From positions 1-35,539 of the forward strand of contig JAZSPC010000043.1 of NCBI GenBank assembly GCA_045537285.1: 35,539 nt of DNA. Reading direction: 5' to 3'. How positions within the stretch are numbered: position 1 is the first letter of the stretch; the number at the start of each line of letters is the position of its first letter. The DNA is from HGM13634 sp045537285. Its GTDB lineage: Bacteria; Bacillota; Clostridia; TANB77; CAG-508. Position numbers and translations under genes: made by a program. Shown one piece after another: positions 1-8,091 of the stretch. The notes under the pieces were generated by a model that was given only the letters and a program-made list of their open reading frames with translations, did not search any database and had not been told where the DNA came from.

Positions 1-234
1 GTTTTAGCAACAAAATTATTAGCTGATTCTAAAAATATGAACAAATTCAAAATAGAAGTATATGATCCTAACTATGCTGGCATTCCAAAATATATAGAAG
101 TTGAAAGAACAAAATTTTCTGATATAGCTGAAATTTCTAGAGTTATAACAGATAAATATGAGTATAAATTTAAATATCAAGGAACTGATGTTGGAATTTG
201 TATAAGTGTACCAAACGTGTACGAACAAATGTAA
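1..234 (+). CDS. 3' end of an unidentified protein (partial)
   Basis: The reading frame is open from the first base of the window, so the gene begins upstream and only its last 77 codons are seen. The first ATG (37) has no ribosome binding site, so I do not take it as a start. The visible part is a mixed charged/hydrophobic tail with no membrane segment and no motif I recognise. It ends 11 bases before a strong terminator. It lies just upstream of the str operon, where rpoC or an L7Ae-like protein often sits in Firmicutes, but the residues resemble neither. Function unknown. Confidence 0.6.
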   Translation, partial: VLATKLLADSKNMNKFKIEVYDPNYAGIPKYIEVERTKFSDIAEISRVITDKYEYKFKYQGTDVGICISVPNVYEQM

Positions 235-244
235 AAAAATAAAA

Positions 245-277
245 CCTCTTAAGAATATTCTTAAGGGGTGTTTTTTT
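245..277 (+). terminator. Intrinsic terminator after the partial gene
   Basis: A 10-bp stem (245-254 with 259-268, one G-U pair) with a 4-base loop is followed by a seven-T run at 271-277. It separates the partial upstream gene from the str operon. Confidence 0.9.
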
Positions 278-310
278 AACAAAAAAGTTATGTAACATTT
301 CTATAAAATA

Positions 311-339
311 TTGACTTTTATTATCAATTTTAGTATAAT
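311..339 (+). promoter_or_regulatory. Promoter of the str operon
   Basis: TTGACT at 311-316 and a perfect TATAAT at 334-339 are separated by 17 bases, the ideal sigma-A spacing. It lies 55 bases upstream of the rpsL start and directly after the terminator, so the operon has its own strong promoter. Confidence 0.85.
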
Positions 340-394
340 ATTAAACGTATTAATGTAACTAATACAGTATAGAAAGAAAGAGGGGTGAATTTAA

Positions 395-811
395 GTGCCT
401 ACATTTAACCAATTAGTTAGAAAAGGAAGAGAGAATAAAACAACTAAATCAAAATCTCCTGCTTTACAAAGAGGATACAACTCAAGAAAAAAAGCTAGTA
501 CTAATCAATCTTCTCCACAAAAGAGAGGTGTTTGTACAGTTGTTAAAACTCAAACTCCAAAAAAACCAAACTCTGCTTTAAGAAAAGTAGCCAGAGTAAG
601 ACTAACAAATACAATGGAAGTAACAGCATACATTCCAGGTATTGGTCACAACCTACAAGAACACAGTGTTGTTTTAATTAGAGGTGGAAGAGTTAAAGAC
701 CTACCAGGTGTACGTTATCACATTGTTAGAGGTGTACTTGATACTGCAGGTGTTGCAAACAGAGTACAAGCTAAATCAAAATATGGTGCAAAAAAAGCAA
801 AGAAAAAATAA
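395..811 (+). CDS. rpsL: 30S ribosomal protein S12
   Basis: S12 is a component of the 30S decoding centre. The family signature PKKPNSALRK is at residues 55-64 and the conserved loop with KDLPGVRYH at 101-109. The lysine equivalent to E. coli K43, a common streptomycin-resistance site, is an unmodified Lys (K56), so no resistance substitution is seen there. At 138 aa it has the longer N-terminal segment typical of clostridial S12. The start is GTG, chosen because an AGGGGTG ribosome binding site (381-387) lies 7 bases upstream. It is the first gene of the rpsL-rpsG-fusA-tuf order, the classical str operon. Confidence 0.98.
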   Translation: MPTFNQLVRKGRENKTTKSKSPALQRGYNSRKKASTNQSSPQKRGVCTVVKTQTPKKPNSALRKVARVRLTNTMEVTAYIPGIGHNLQEHSVVLIRGGRVKDLPGVRYHIVRGVLDTAGVANRVQAKSKYGAKKAKKK

Positions 812-928
812 TAATTAAGTTAGGCGCTTAAGTTTAAGATATTAAACCAAGCACTTACAAGAATTAAAAATTTTTGAGTACCTATGAATTTTTATGAAAT
901 TCAAATTTTATATAAGGAGGGAAGAACA

Positions 929-1399
929 GTGGCAAGAAAAGGACATATTTCTAGAAGAGAAGTAATGCCAGATCCACAATATAACTCTAAAGTAGTTTCA
1001 AAACTAATAAACAAAGTTATGTGGGATGGTAAAAAAGTTACAGCTCAAAAAATCGTTTACGGTGCATTTGATATAGTTGCTAATAAAACTGGTAGAGAAG
1101 CTTTAGATGCTTTCCAACAAGCTTTAGACAACGTTACACCTGCTCTAGAAGTTAAAGCTAGAAGAGTTGGTGGTGCTACATACCAAGTACCAATGGAAAT
1201 AAGAGCTGACAGAAAACAAACTCTTGCAATAAGATGGTTAGTTGAATATGCTAGAAAAAGAAATGAACATAGCATGGAAGAAAAACTAGCAGGAGAAATT
1301 ATGGATGCTATAAACAGCCAAGGTGCAGCTTTCAAAAAGAAAGAAGACACTCACAAAATGGCAGAAGCAAACAAAGCATTCGCTCACTACAGATGGTAG
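929..1399 (+). CDS. rpsG: 30S ribosomal protein S7
   Basis: S7 is the primary binding protein that nucleates assembly of the 30S head. The N-terminus ARKGHISRREVMPDP and the later KARRVGGATYQVP segment are typical of the family. The frame stays open upstream to an ATG at 884, but I place the start at GTG 929: AAGGAGG (914-920) is 8 bases upstream, and this gives 156 aa, the normal S7 length. The 117-base gap after rpsL contains no promoter I can defend, so the gene is probably co-transcribed with rpsL and fusA. Confidence 0.97.
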   Translation: MARKGHISRREVMPDPQYNSKVVSKLINKVMWDGKKVTAQKIVYGAFDIVANKTGREALDAFQQALDNVTPALEVKARRVGGATYQVPMEIRADRKQTLAIRWLVEYARKRNEHSMEEKLAGEIMDAINSQGAAFKKKEDTHKMAEANKAFAHYRW

Positions 1400-1432
1400 T
1401 ATTATAATTAATGGAAGGGAGGCTAATTTTTC

Positions 1433-3517
1433 ATGGCTGGAAGAGAATATCCTCTTGAGAGGACAAGAAATATCGGTATCATGGCTCACATCGATGCTGG
1501 TAAAACAACAACTACTGAAAGAATACTATTTTATACTGGTAAAACACATAAAATAGGTGAAACTCATGACGGTGCAGCAACAATGGACTGGATGGCTCAA
1601 GAACAACAAAGAGGTATCACAATTACATCTGCTGCTACTACATGTTTCTGGAATGACAATAGAATAAATATCATTGACACTCCAGGACACGTTGACTTCA
1701 CAATTGAAGTTGAAAGATCTCTAAGAGTTTTAGATGGTTCTGTAACTGTACTTTGTGCAAAAGGTGGAGTTCAACCACAATCTGAAACAGTTTGGAGACA
1801 AGCAAACAAATATAGCGTTCCAAGAATGGTATACGTTAACAAAATGGACATAACAGGTGCTGATTTCTATAATTGCGTAAGACAATTAAGAGATAGATTA
1901 AAAGCAAATGCTGTTCCAATTGCACTTCCAATAGGAAAAGAAGACAATTTCCAAGGAATTGTTGACTTAGTAAAAATGGAAGCTTTAGTTCACTATGATG
2001 ATTTAGGAAAAGACGTTAGACACGAAGCTATTCCTGAAGATATGGTTGAACTTGCAGAAAAATATAGAACTGAATTATTAGAACACGTTGCTGAAACAGA
2101 CGATGAACTAATGGAAAAATATTTAATGGGTGAAGAATTCACTGTTGAAGAAATTAAAGCAGCTATAAGAAAATCTACAATAGCTAACACTATGGTTCCT
2201 GTAACATGCGGAAGCTCATACAAGAACAAAGGTGTTCAAGAATTACTAGATGATATAGTTGACTACATGCCAGCTCCAACTGATATACCAAACATTAAAG
2301 GTATATTAGAAGATGGAACAGAAGCTGAAAGAAAATCTTCTGATGAAGAACCATTCGCAGCTTTAGCATTCAAAATTATGACTGATCCATATGTTGGTAA
2401 ATTAACATTCTTCAGAGTATATTCTGGAACATTAGAAAAAGGTTCATATGTTTTAAATGCAAACAAAGATAAAAAAGAAAGAATAGGAAGACTTATTCAA
2501 ATGCATGCTAACTCAAGACAAGATATAGATAAAGTTTACGCTGGAGATATAGCTTGTGCTGTTGGTTTAAAAGATGTTGTAACAGGAGATTCAATCTGTG
2601 ATGAAAATCACCCAATAATTCTTGAATCTATTGAGTTCCCAGAACCAGTTATCGATATCTCAATCGAACCAAAAACTAAAGCTGACCAAGAAAAAATGGC
2701 AGTTGCTTTACAAAAACTTGCAGAAGAAGATCCTTCTTTCAAAACATATACAAACCAAGAAACTGGTCAAACAATTATCGCTGGTATGGGAGAACTACAC
2801 CTAGATATCATTGTTGACAGATTAAAAAGAGAATTCCACGTTGATGCTAATGTTGGTAAACCTCAAGTTGCTTATAAAGAAACAATCAAAAAAGCAGTTA
2901 AAGTTGAAGGTAAATTCATTAGACAATCAGGTGGTAAAGGTCAATATGGTCATGTATGGCTAGAAGTTGAACCTAACGAACAAGGTAAAGGATATGCATT
3001 CGAATCTAAAATCGTTGGTGGTGTTGTTCCTAAAGAATACGTTAAACCAGTTGATGAAGGTGTTCAAGATGCAATGAAAGCTGGTATACTAGCTGGATAT
3101 CCTGTTGTTGACGTTAAAGTTGCTTTAGTAGATGGATCATACCACGAAGTTGACTCATCTGAAGCAGCATTCCACATTGCTGGATCTATGGCGTTCAAAG
3201 AAGCTTGCCGTCAAGGTGGAGCTATGTTACTTGAACCTATAATGAAAGTTGATATAACAGTTCCTGAAGAATACATGGGAGATGTTATAGGTGACGTAAA
3301 TGCTAGACGTGGAAGAATGGAAGGAATGGATACAGAACAAGGAACTACAACAATCCACTCTTACATTCCACTTTCTGAAATGTTTGGATATGCTACTGAT
3401 TTAAGATCTAAAACTCAAGGTAGAGGTGTTTACTCTATGGAACCATCTCACTATGAAGAAGTACCTAAATCAGTACTTGAAACTATTGTTGCACAAAGAT
3501 CAAGAAAAGAAGACTAG
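1433..3517 (+). CDS. fusA: Translation elongation factor G
   Basis: EF-G is the GTPase that drives tRNA-mRNA translocation on the ribosome. The P-loop AHIDAGKTTTTE is at residues 18-29, the G3 motif DTPGHVD at 82-88 and the G4 motif NKMD at 136-139. The 694-aa length is right for a full five-domain EF-G, and the domain IV/V regions are intact. The ATG has a GGGAGG site 12 bases upstream. It sits 33 bases after rpsG in the conserved str operon order. Only one EF-G is present here, with no sign of the divergent FusA2 type. Confidence 0.98.
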   Translation: MAGREYPLERTRNIGIMAHIDAGKTTTTERILFYTGKTHKIGETHDGAATMDWMAQEQQRGITITSAATTCFWNDNRINIIDTPGHVDFTIEVERSLRVLDGSVTVLCAKGGVQPQSETVWRQANKYSVPRMVYVNKMDITGADFYNCVRQLRDRLKANAVPIALPIGKEDNFQGIVDLVKMEALVHYDDLGKDVRHEAIPEDMVELAEKYRTELLEHVAETDDELMEKYLMGEEFTVEEIKAAIRKSTIANTMVPVTCGSSYKNKGVQELLDDIVDYMPAPTDIPNIKGILEDGTEAERKSSDEEPFAALAFKIMTDPYVGKLTFFRVYSGTLEKGSYVLNANKDKKERIGRLIQMHANSRQDIDKVYAGDIACAVGLKDVVTGDSICDENHPIILESIEFPEPVIDISIEPKTKADQEKMAVALQKLAEEDPSFKTYTNQETGQTIIAGMGELHLDIIVDRLKREFHVDANVGKPQVAYKETIKKAVKVEGKFIRQSGGKGQYGHVWLEVEPNEQGKGYAFESKIVGGVVPKEYVKPVDEGVQDAMKAGILAGYPVVDVKVALVDGSYHEVDSSEAAFHIAGSMAFKEACRQGGAMLLEPIMKVDITVPEEYMGDVIGDVNARRGRMEGMDTEQGTTTIHSYIPLSEMFGYATDLRSKTQGRGVYSMEPSHYEEVPKSVLETIVAQRSRKED

Positions 3518-3542
3518 TGCAAGTTTACAAAAAATGTTAATT

Positions 3543-3575
3543 ACGCTTTTCCTATTGCAAAAATAGGAAAAGTGT
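3543..3575 (+). other. Long hairpin in the fusA-tuf spacer
   Basis: A 13-bp stem (3543-3555 with 3563-3575, one G-U pair) carries a 7-base loop. No T-run follows, so it is not a standard terminator. A second small stem, TGCAC/GTGCA, lies at 3596-3610. Possible roles are an mRNA 3'-end stabiliser, a processing site or partial attenuation between fusA and tuf. Confidence 0.5.
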
Positions 3576-3643
3576 AGTAAAATAACTATAATTGATGCAC
3601 TATGCGTGCACATTAGTTGAAAAATTTAAGGAGGAATATTAAA

Positions 3644-4846
3644 ATGGCAAAAGCTAAGTTTGAAAGAACTAAACCACACGTTAACATTGGAACAATCGGA
3701 CATGTTGACCACGGTAAAACTACTTTAACAGCTGCAATCACTAAATTTTGTAGCTTAACAGGTGGAGCAGAATTCAGAGCTTACGATCAAATCGATGGAG
3801 CTCCAGAAGAAAGACAAAGAGGTATCACTATCTCTACAGCTCACGTTGAATACGAAACAGAAAACAGACACTATGCACACGTTGACTGTCCAGGACACGC
3901 TGACTATGTTAAAAACATGATCACAGGTGCTGCACAAATGGATGGTGCTATATTAGTTGTTTCAGCAGCTGATGGACCAATGCCTCAAACAAGAGAGCAC
4001 ATATTACTTGCTAGACAAGTTGGTGTTAAACATATAGTAGTTTACTTAAATAAATGCGATATGGTTGACGACGCTGAATTATTAGAATTAGTAGAAATGG
4101 AAGTTAGAGATTTATTATCTAGCTACGATTTCCCAGGAGATGATATTCCAGTTGTTAAAGGATCTTCATTAAAAGTATTAGAATGTGCTTCAACAGATCC
4201 AAACGCACCAGAATATGCTCCAATGAAAGAATTAATGGAACAAGTTGATGCTTATATACCAACACCAGCTAGACCAGTTGACGAACCATTCTTAATGCCA
4301 GTTGAAGACGTATTCACAATTACTGGTAGAGGAACAGTTGCAACAGGTAGAGTTGAAAGAGGTGTTGTAAAAGTTCAAGACGAAGTTGAATTAGTAGGTT
4401 TAAAAGCTGAATCTTCAAAAACTGTTGTAACAGGTGTTGAAATGTTCAGAAAATTATTAGACCAAGCAGAAGCTGGTGATAACATCGGTTTATTATTAAG
4501 AGGTGTTGATAGAAAAGACATCGAAAGAGGTCAAGTTCTAGCTAAACCAGGAACAATCAAACCACATACAAAATTCAAATCAGAAGTTTACGTATTAACT
4601 AAAGAAGAAGGTGGAAGACATACACCATTCTTCAACGGATACAGACCACAATTCTATTTCAGAACAACTGACGTTACAGGTGTTATCGAATTACCTGCTG
4701 GAACAGAAATGGTTATGCCAGGTGATAACGTAGCTATGACTATCGAATTAATTACACCAATCGCTATAGAAAAAGGATTAAGATTTGCTATACGTGAAGG
4801 TGGTAGAACAGTAGGTTCAGGTATCGTATCTGAAATATTAGCTTAA
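3644..4846 (+). CDS. tuf: Translation elongation factor Tu
   Basis: EF-Tu is the GTPase that delivers aminoacyl-tRNA to the ribosome. The P-loop GHVDHGKT, the switch region RQRGITI, DCPGHADYVKNM and NKCDMVDD are all present, followed by complete domains 2 and 3 ending in GSGIVSEI. The frame extends to an earlier ATG at 3617, but I choose ATG 3644 because AAGGAGG (3628-3634) precedes it and the resulting 400 aa fits the family. It is the last gene of the str operon. A TATAAT at 3587-3592 upstream lacks a convincing -35, so a private tuf promoter is possible but unproven. Confidence 0.98.
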   Translation: MAKAKFERTKPHVNIGTIGHVDHGKTTLTAAITKFCSLTGGAEFRAYDQIDGAPEERQRGITISTAHVEYETENRHYAHVDCPGHADYVKNMITGAAQMDGAILVVSAADGPMPQTREHILLARQVGVKHIVVYLNKCDMVDDAELLELVEMEVRDLLSSYDFPGDDIPVVKGSSLKVLECASTDPNAPEYAPMKELMEQVDAYIPTPARPVDEPFLMPVEDVFTITGRGTVATGRVERGVVKVQDEVELVGLKAESSKTVVTGVEMFRKLLDQAEAGDNIGLLLRGVDRKDIERGQVLAKPGTIKPHTKFKSEVYVLTKEEGGRHTPFFNGYRPQFYFRTTDVTGVIELPAGTEMVMPGDNVAMTIELITPIAIEKGLRFAIREGGRTVGSGIVSEILA

Positions 4847-4871
4847 TTAAAACTATAAAAACATAGAGTAT

Positions 4872-4904
4872 CAAGGATTACAGGAAATGTAATCCTTGTT
4901 TTTT
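4872..4904 (+). terminator. Terminator of the str operon
   Basis: A perfect 11-bp stem (4872-4882 with 4888-4898) with loop GGAAA is followed by six T's at 4899-4904. It lies 25 bases past the tuf stop. Confidence 0.93.
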
Positions 4905-5124
4905 ATACTTAAAAAAGAGAAATCTATCTAATATTTATATCATTAATGTTAGATGAAATTAGATCATACAACACAATAAATGTAAGAAAATATTTATATA
5001 TCAATAAGAAAATAATGATTAATTGAGCAATAAAATTAAGAAGAAAACTATCTTTTTATGTGAAAATATGATATATTATAAGAAGGAATGATTGATAGCT
5101 GATATCTACGAGGAGGAAATAAAT

Positions 5125-5805
5125 ATGAAGAATATAGTAATAACAGGTGGAAGCGATGGATTAGGTAAAACATTAGTAGAAGAATTATCAAAGAATAACA
5201 ATGTAATTGCCTTAGCTAATAACAAAGAAAAATTAGTTAAAGTTGCAAATGAAAATAATTGTAAATATAAAGTTTGTGATGTTAGTAATTATAATTTAGT
5301 AGAAGATACGATTAAAGAAATAATTAATGAATTTGGAAAAATTGATATTTTAATTAATAATGCGGGGCTTTGGATTCAAGAGGAGTTAGACCAAAATGAT
5401 TATGAAAGAATAAAGGCTGTTGTAGATGTTAACTTATTAGGAGTTATTAATTGTTCAAAGGCAGTTTTACCAATTATGAAACAGAACAAAGATGGATTAA
5501 TAATTAATATTAATTCACAAGCTGGAATAAATCATAAAGCAGAAAGAGTTGTATACAATGCTACGAAATGGGGAGTTACTGGGTTTTCAAAATCTTTACA
5601 AGATGAGGTTGCAAAATATGGAATTAGAGTAACAGATGTAATGCCAGGTATGATGAAGACGGATATGTTTAATAAAATGAACATTCAAAAAAATATGGAG
5701 AATGGATTAGATACAAAAGAAGTTGCAAGATTAATTCAGTTTGTTATTGATACACCAGATAATGTAATGATACCAGAAGTAGGAATAAAGCATATTAATA
5801 ATTAA
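5125..5805 (+). CDS. Short-chain dehydrogenase/reductase (SDR)
   Basis: A classical NAD(P)-dependent SDR of 226 aa. The nucleotide-binding TGGSDGLG is at residues 7-14, NNAG at 78-81, the catalytic Ser in NSQ (S131) and the YxxxK pair at Y144/K148. The MPGMMKTDM segment after strand 6 is also typical. The start is ATG 5125, behind GAGGAGG (5109-5115); an earlier in-frame ATG at 5092 has no comparable site. The 5' gap of about 220 bases after the tuf terminator shows no clear promoter. The substrate cannot be deduced: such enzymes act on sugars, fatty acyl groups or small ketones. It is not FabG by context, although plsX and acpP follow. Confidence 0.88.
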   Translation: MKNIVITGGSDGLGKTLVEELSKNNNVIALANNKEKLVKVANENNCKYKVCDVSNYNLVEDTIKEIINEFGKIDILINNAGLWIQEELDQNDYERIKAVVDVNLLGVINCSKAVLPIMKQNKDGLIININSQAGINHKAERVVYNATKWGVTGFSKSLQDEVAKYGIRVTDVMPGMMKTDMFNKMNIQKNMENGLDTKEVARLIQFVIDTPDNVMIPEVGIKHINN

Positions 5806-5970
5806 TAAATTAGTTATATAACAAACATAATCCAAAATGAAAAATTGGAAACTAAATTATCCATTAGTACAAGATAATACAGAACGGACAATTTTAAACA
5901 GTAGGTTTATGTATCTTATCAGAAGTTATTGCTTAATTAGAAAATAAGATATGAATAGCTTTTAAATAAA

Positions 5971-5998
5971 AAAGAATTCCTTCGGGAGTTCTTTTTTT
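5971..5998 (+). terminator. Terminator with a UUCG tetraloop
   Basis: The stem 5971-5980 pairs with 5985-5994 around a C(UUCG)G loop, with one G-U pair, and seven T's run from 5992 to 5998. It lies 165 bases beyond the SDR stop. The 5806-5970 stretch holds only a 36-codon ORF (5837-5947) without a ribosome binding site and nothing else I can identify. Confidence 0.85.
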
Positions 5999-6100
5999 AT
6001 GGGCTTTTAGTATACTAATTGGTCAAAAACTATTGCTTTTTTTTAGAATAAATAATAAAATAATAACATCATTAATATAATACAATAAATGGAGGAAAAC

Positions 6101-7144
6101 ATGATAATATTAGTAGATGCAATGGGTGGAGATAATGCACCAGATGCAGTTATAAAAGGTGCAGTTAAAGCTGTAAATGAAGTTGAATCACAGATAATGT
6201 TAATAGGTGACAAAGAAGTAATTAATTCAAGAGTTAAAGAACTGTTTGGAAAAGAAAAGATAGAAGATATATCACCTAAATTTAGCATTTATCATACAAC
6301 AGAAATTATAACAATGGAAGATAAGCCAACAGATGCAATAAAACACAAAAAAGATTCATCTATGGTTGTAGGATTTAATCTATTAAAAGAAGGTAAAGGA
6401 GATGTATTTATATCTGCTGGTAACTCAGGAGCATTACTTACAGGAGCTACTCTTTTAGTAGGAAGGATAAAAGGAATAGATAGACCAGCTATGGCTCCAA
6501 TGCTTCCAGCATATAAAAAGAGATTAATGTTAATAGATGCAGGCGCAAATACAAATTGCAAGCCAATAAATTTAGTACAATTTGCACAGATGGCTACTAT
6601 TTACCTGAAAAATACTTTTGGAATAGAAAGACCAGCAATAGGGTTATTAAATATAGGCACAGAACCAACAAAAGGTAATGAATTAATAAGAGAAAGTTAT
6701 GAAATATTAACAAAAGAATCTGAAAGATTAGGAATTAATTTTGTTGGAAATGTTGAAGGAAGAGATGCTTTCTCTGGAAAAATTGATGCAATCGTTTGTG
6801 ATGGATTTACTGGAAATGTATTTTTAAAAACAGTTGAAGGTTTAGGAAAGTTAGTAAAAAGAACTTTAACAGAAAGTTTAAAGAAAAATTTATTATCTAC
6901 TATTGCAGCACTTCCAGCATTACCAGGAATAAAGAGATTTTCTAAAACAATGGATTATAAAGAATATGGTGGAGCATTATTCTTAGGTGTAAAAAAACCT
7001 GTTGTAAAAGCACATGGAAGTAGTGATGAAAAATTATTTCATTATACAATAAAACAAGCAGAAGAATTTGCAAAAAATAAAGCAGTTGATATGATGATAG
7101 AACAATTTTCTAATATAGAAACATACAAAAATACAGAAAATTAA
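6101..7144 (+). CDS. plsX: Phosphate acyltransferase PlsX
   Basis: PlsX converts acyl-ACP and phosphate to acyl-phosphate, the first step of phospholipid synthesis in the PlsX/PlsY route, and acts as a peripheral membrane enzyme. The N-terminal DAMGGDNAP signature, ISAGNSGALL, IDAGANTNCKP, LNIGTEPTKGN and CDGFTGNVFLK blocks are all present. I choose ATG 6101 (347 aa) rather than ATG 6089, because the GGAGG site (6091-6095) overlaps the earlier one. A TATAAT at 6076-6081 may be its -10 box. acpP, encoding the carrier of its substrate, follows 106 bases later. Confidence 0.96.
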   Translation: MIILVDAMGGDNAPDAVIKGAVKAVNEVESQIMLIGDKEVINSRVKELFGKEKIEDISPKFSIYHTTEIITMEDKPTDAIKHKKDSSMVVGFNLLKEGKGDVFISAGNSGALLTGATLLVGRIKGIDRPAMAPMLPAYKKRLMLIDAGANTNCKPINLVQFAQMATIYLKNTFGIERPAIGLLNIGTEPTKGNELIRESYEILTKESERLGINFVGNVEGRDAFSGKIDAIVCDGFTGNVFLKTVEGLGKLVKRTLTESLKKNLLSTIAALPALPGIKRFSKTMDYKEYGGALFLGVKKPVVKAHGSSDEKLFHYTIKQAEEFAKNKAVDMMIEQFSNIETYKNTEN

Positions 7145-7175
7145 TTAATAAAAGAAAAATATTTGTAAATTATGC

Positions 7176-7204
7176 TTGACAAATATATATTGTTATAATA
7201 TAAC
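7176..7204 (+). promoter_or_regulatory. Promoter of acpP
   Basis: A consensus TTGACA at 7176-7181 is followed after 17 bases by TATAAC at 7199-7204. A better TATAAT at 7194-7199 is only 12 bases away, which is too close. acpP is therefore probably expressed independently of plsX, as expected for an abundant protein. Confidence 0.75.
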
Positions 7205-7250
7205 AAATATTGAAAAACGTAAGCAAAAATTTTAAGGAGGTGAACTTATA

Positions 7251-7490
7251 ATGAGTTCAGAAGAAGTATTTGATAAAGTAAAAGAAATTATAGTAGAACA
7301 ACTTGGTGTTGCTGAAAATGCAGTAACAGAGGAGGCTTCTTTTATAGATGATTTAGGAGCTGATTCTTTAGATATAGTTGAATTAATAATGGCATTAGAA
7401 GAAGAATTTGATATAGAAATACCAGATAGCGATGCTGAAAAAGTTGTAACAATAGGAGATGTTGTTGACTACATAAAAGATAATGCTTAA
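7251..7490 (+). CDS. acpP: Acyl carrier protein
   Basis: ACP is a small acidic helical protein that carries growing acyl chains as thioesters in fatty-acid synthesis. The phosphopantetheine attachment motif GADSLDIVEL is present, with Ser39 as the modified residue. The 79-aa length, strong negative charge and helix pattern fit AcpP. The ribosome binding site AAGGAGGTGAA starting at 7234 is close to perfect, consistent with high expression. It lies after plsX and before a bidirectional terminator. Confidence 0.97.
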   Translation: MSSEEVFDKVKEIIVEQLGVAENAVTEEASFIDDLGADSLDIVELIMALEEEFDIEIPDSDAEKVVTIGDVVDYIKDNA

Positions 7491-7507
7491 TTAATAGATT
7501 GGGTTAC

Positions 7508-7540
7508 AAAAAAGACGATTTTTTATAAATCGTCTTTTTT
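7508..7540. terminator. Bidirectional terminator between acpP and the minus-strand membrane gene
   Basis: The stem GACGATTT/AAATCGTC (7514-7521 with 7527-7534) is flanked by A6 on the left and T6 on the right, so it can stop transcription from both sides. acpP arrives on plus and the export-family gene on minus. Confidence 0.9.
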
Positions 7541-7599
7541 GTTTATAAAAATATATTTTTATAAAGAAAAAGTAAAATATTTCTAATTTTTTATTAAAT

Positions 7600-8076
7600 T
7601 TAAGCAAATATTGTTACAATACTTCCAGTAGCAGCTAGTACTATAATTCCTGCTGTAAGAACACCTGCTGCTAATGGAGGCCAAGCCTTTTTTAATGGTA
7701 CATGTAAAAAGTTAGCAATTAATGAACCAACCCAAGCACCAGTAGTAGGTATAGGAATTGCTACAAATATGAATAATCCTAATGCTGTATAATTTTGAAG
7801 TTTTGAGCTTTCTTCAATTTTTTTAGTAGCTTTATTGCTAGCCCAATCAATTATTACTCTAAATATTTTCCATCTCCTAAAAAATTCAAATATTGGTCCT
7901 ATGAATTTTACTATAAAGAATATTGGAACAATATTTCCAAGAAATCCTAATACAAATGATTCAAAGTAGCTAAGCCCTAATCCAACACCAACAGGTATTG
8001 CTCCTCTAATTTCTATAATTGGGCACATTCCTAAAAAGAATGTAATTAAGTATTTTACGATTATATTATCTAACAT
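7600..8076 (-). CDS. Small multidrug-export family membrane protein (COG2426-like)
   Basis: A 158-aa integral membrane protein with about four hydrophobic segments. The EIRGAIPVG motif near the N-terminus and the IPTTGAWVGS re-entrant-like motif are hallmarks I associate with the Sm_multidrug_ex family (PF06695), distantly reminiscent of DedA proteins. The name reflects an early annotation; actual transport activity is poorly established. The ATG has an AAGGAG site 8 bases upstream. It starts 15 bases after the PBP gene, so the two very likely form an operon. Confidence 0.82.
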   Translation of the reverse strand: MLDNIIVKYLITFFLGMCPIIEIRGAIPVGVGLGLSYFESFVLGFLGNIVPIFFIVKFIGPIFEFFRRWKIFRVIIDWASNKATKKIEESSKLQNYTALGLFIFVAIPIPTTGAWVGSLIANFLHVPLKKAWPPLAAGVLTAGIIVLAATGSIVTIFA

Positions 8077-8091
8077 TTTTATTTCTCCTTT

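Noticed and set aside
5837..5947. 36-codon ORF between the SDR and plsX genes
   Set aside because: It has no ribosome binding site and resembles nothing I know; probably chance in AT-rich spacer DNA.
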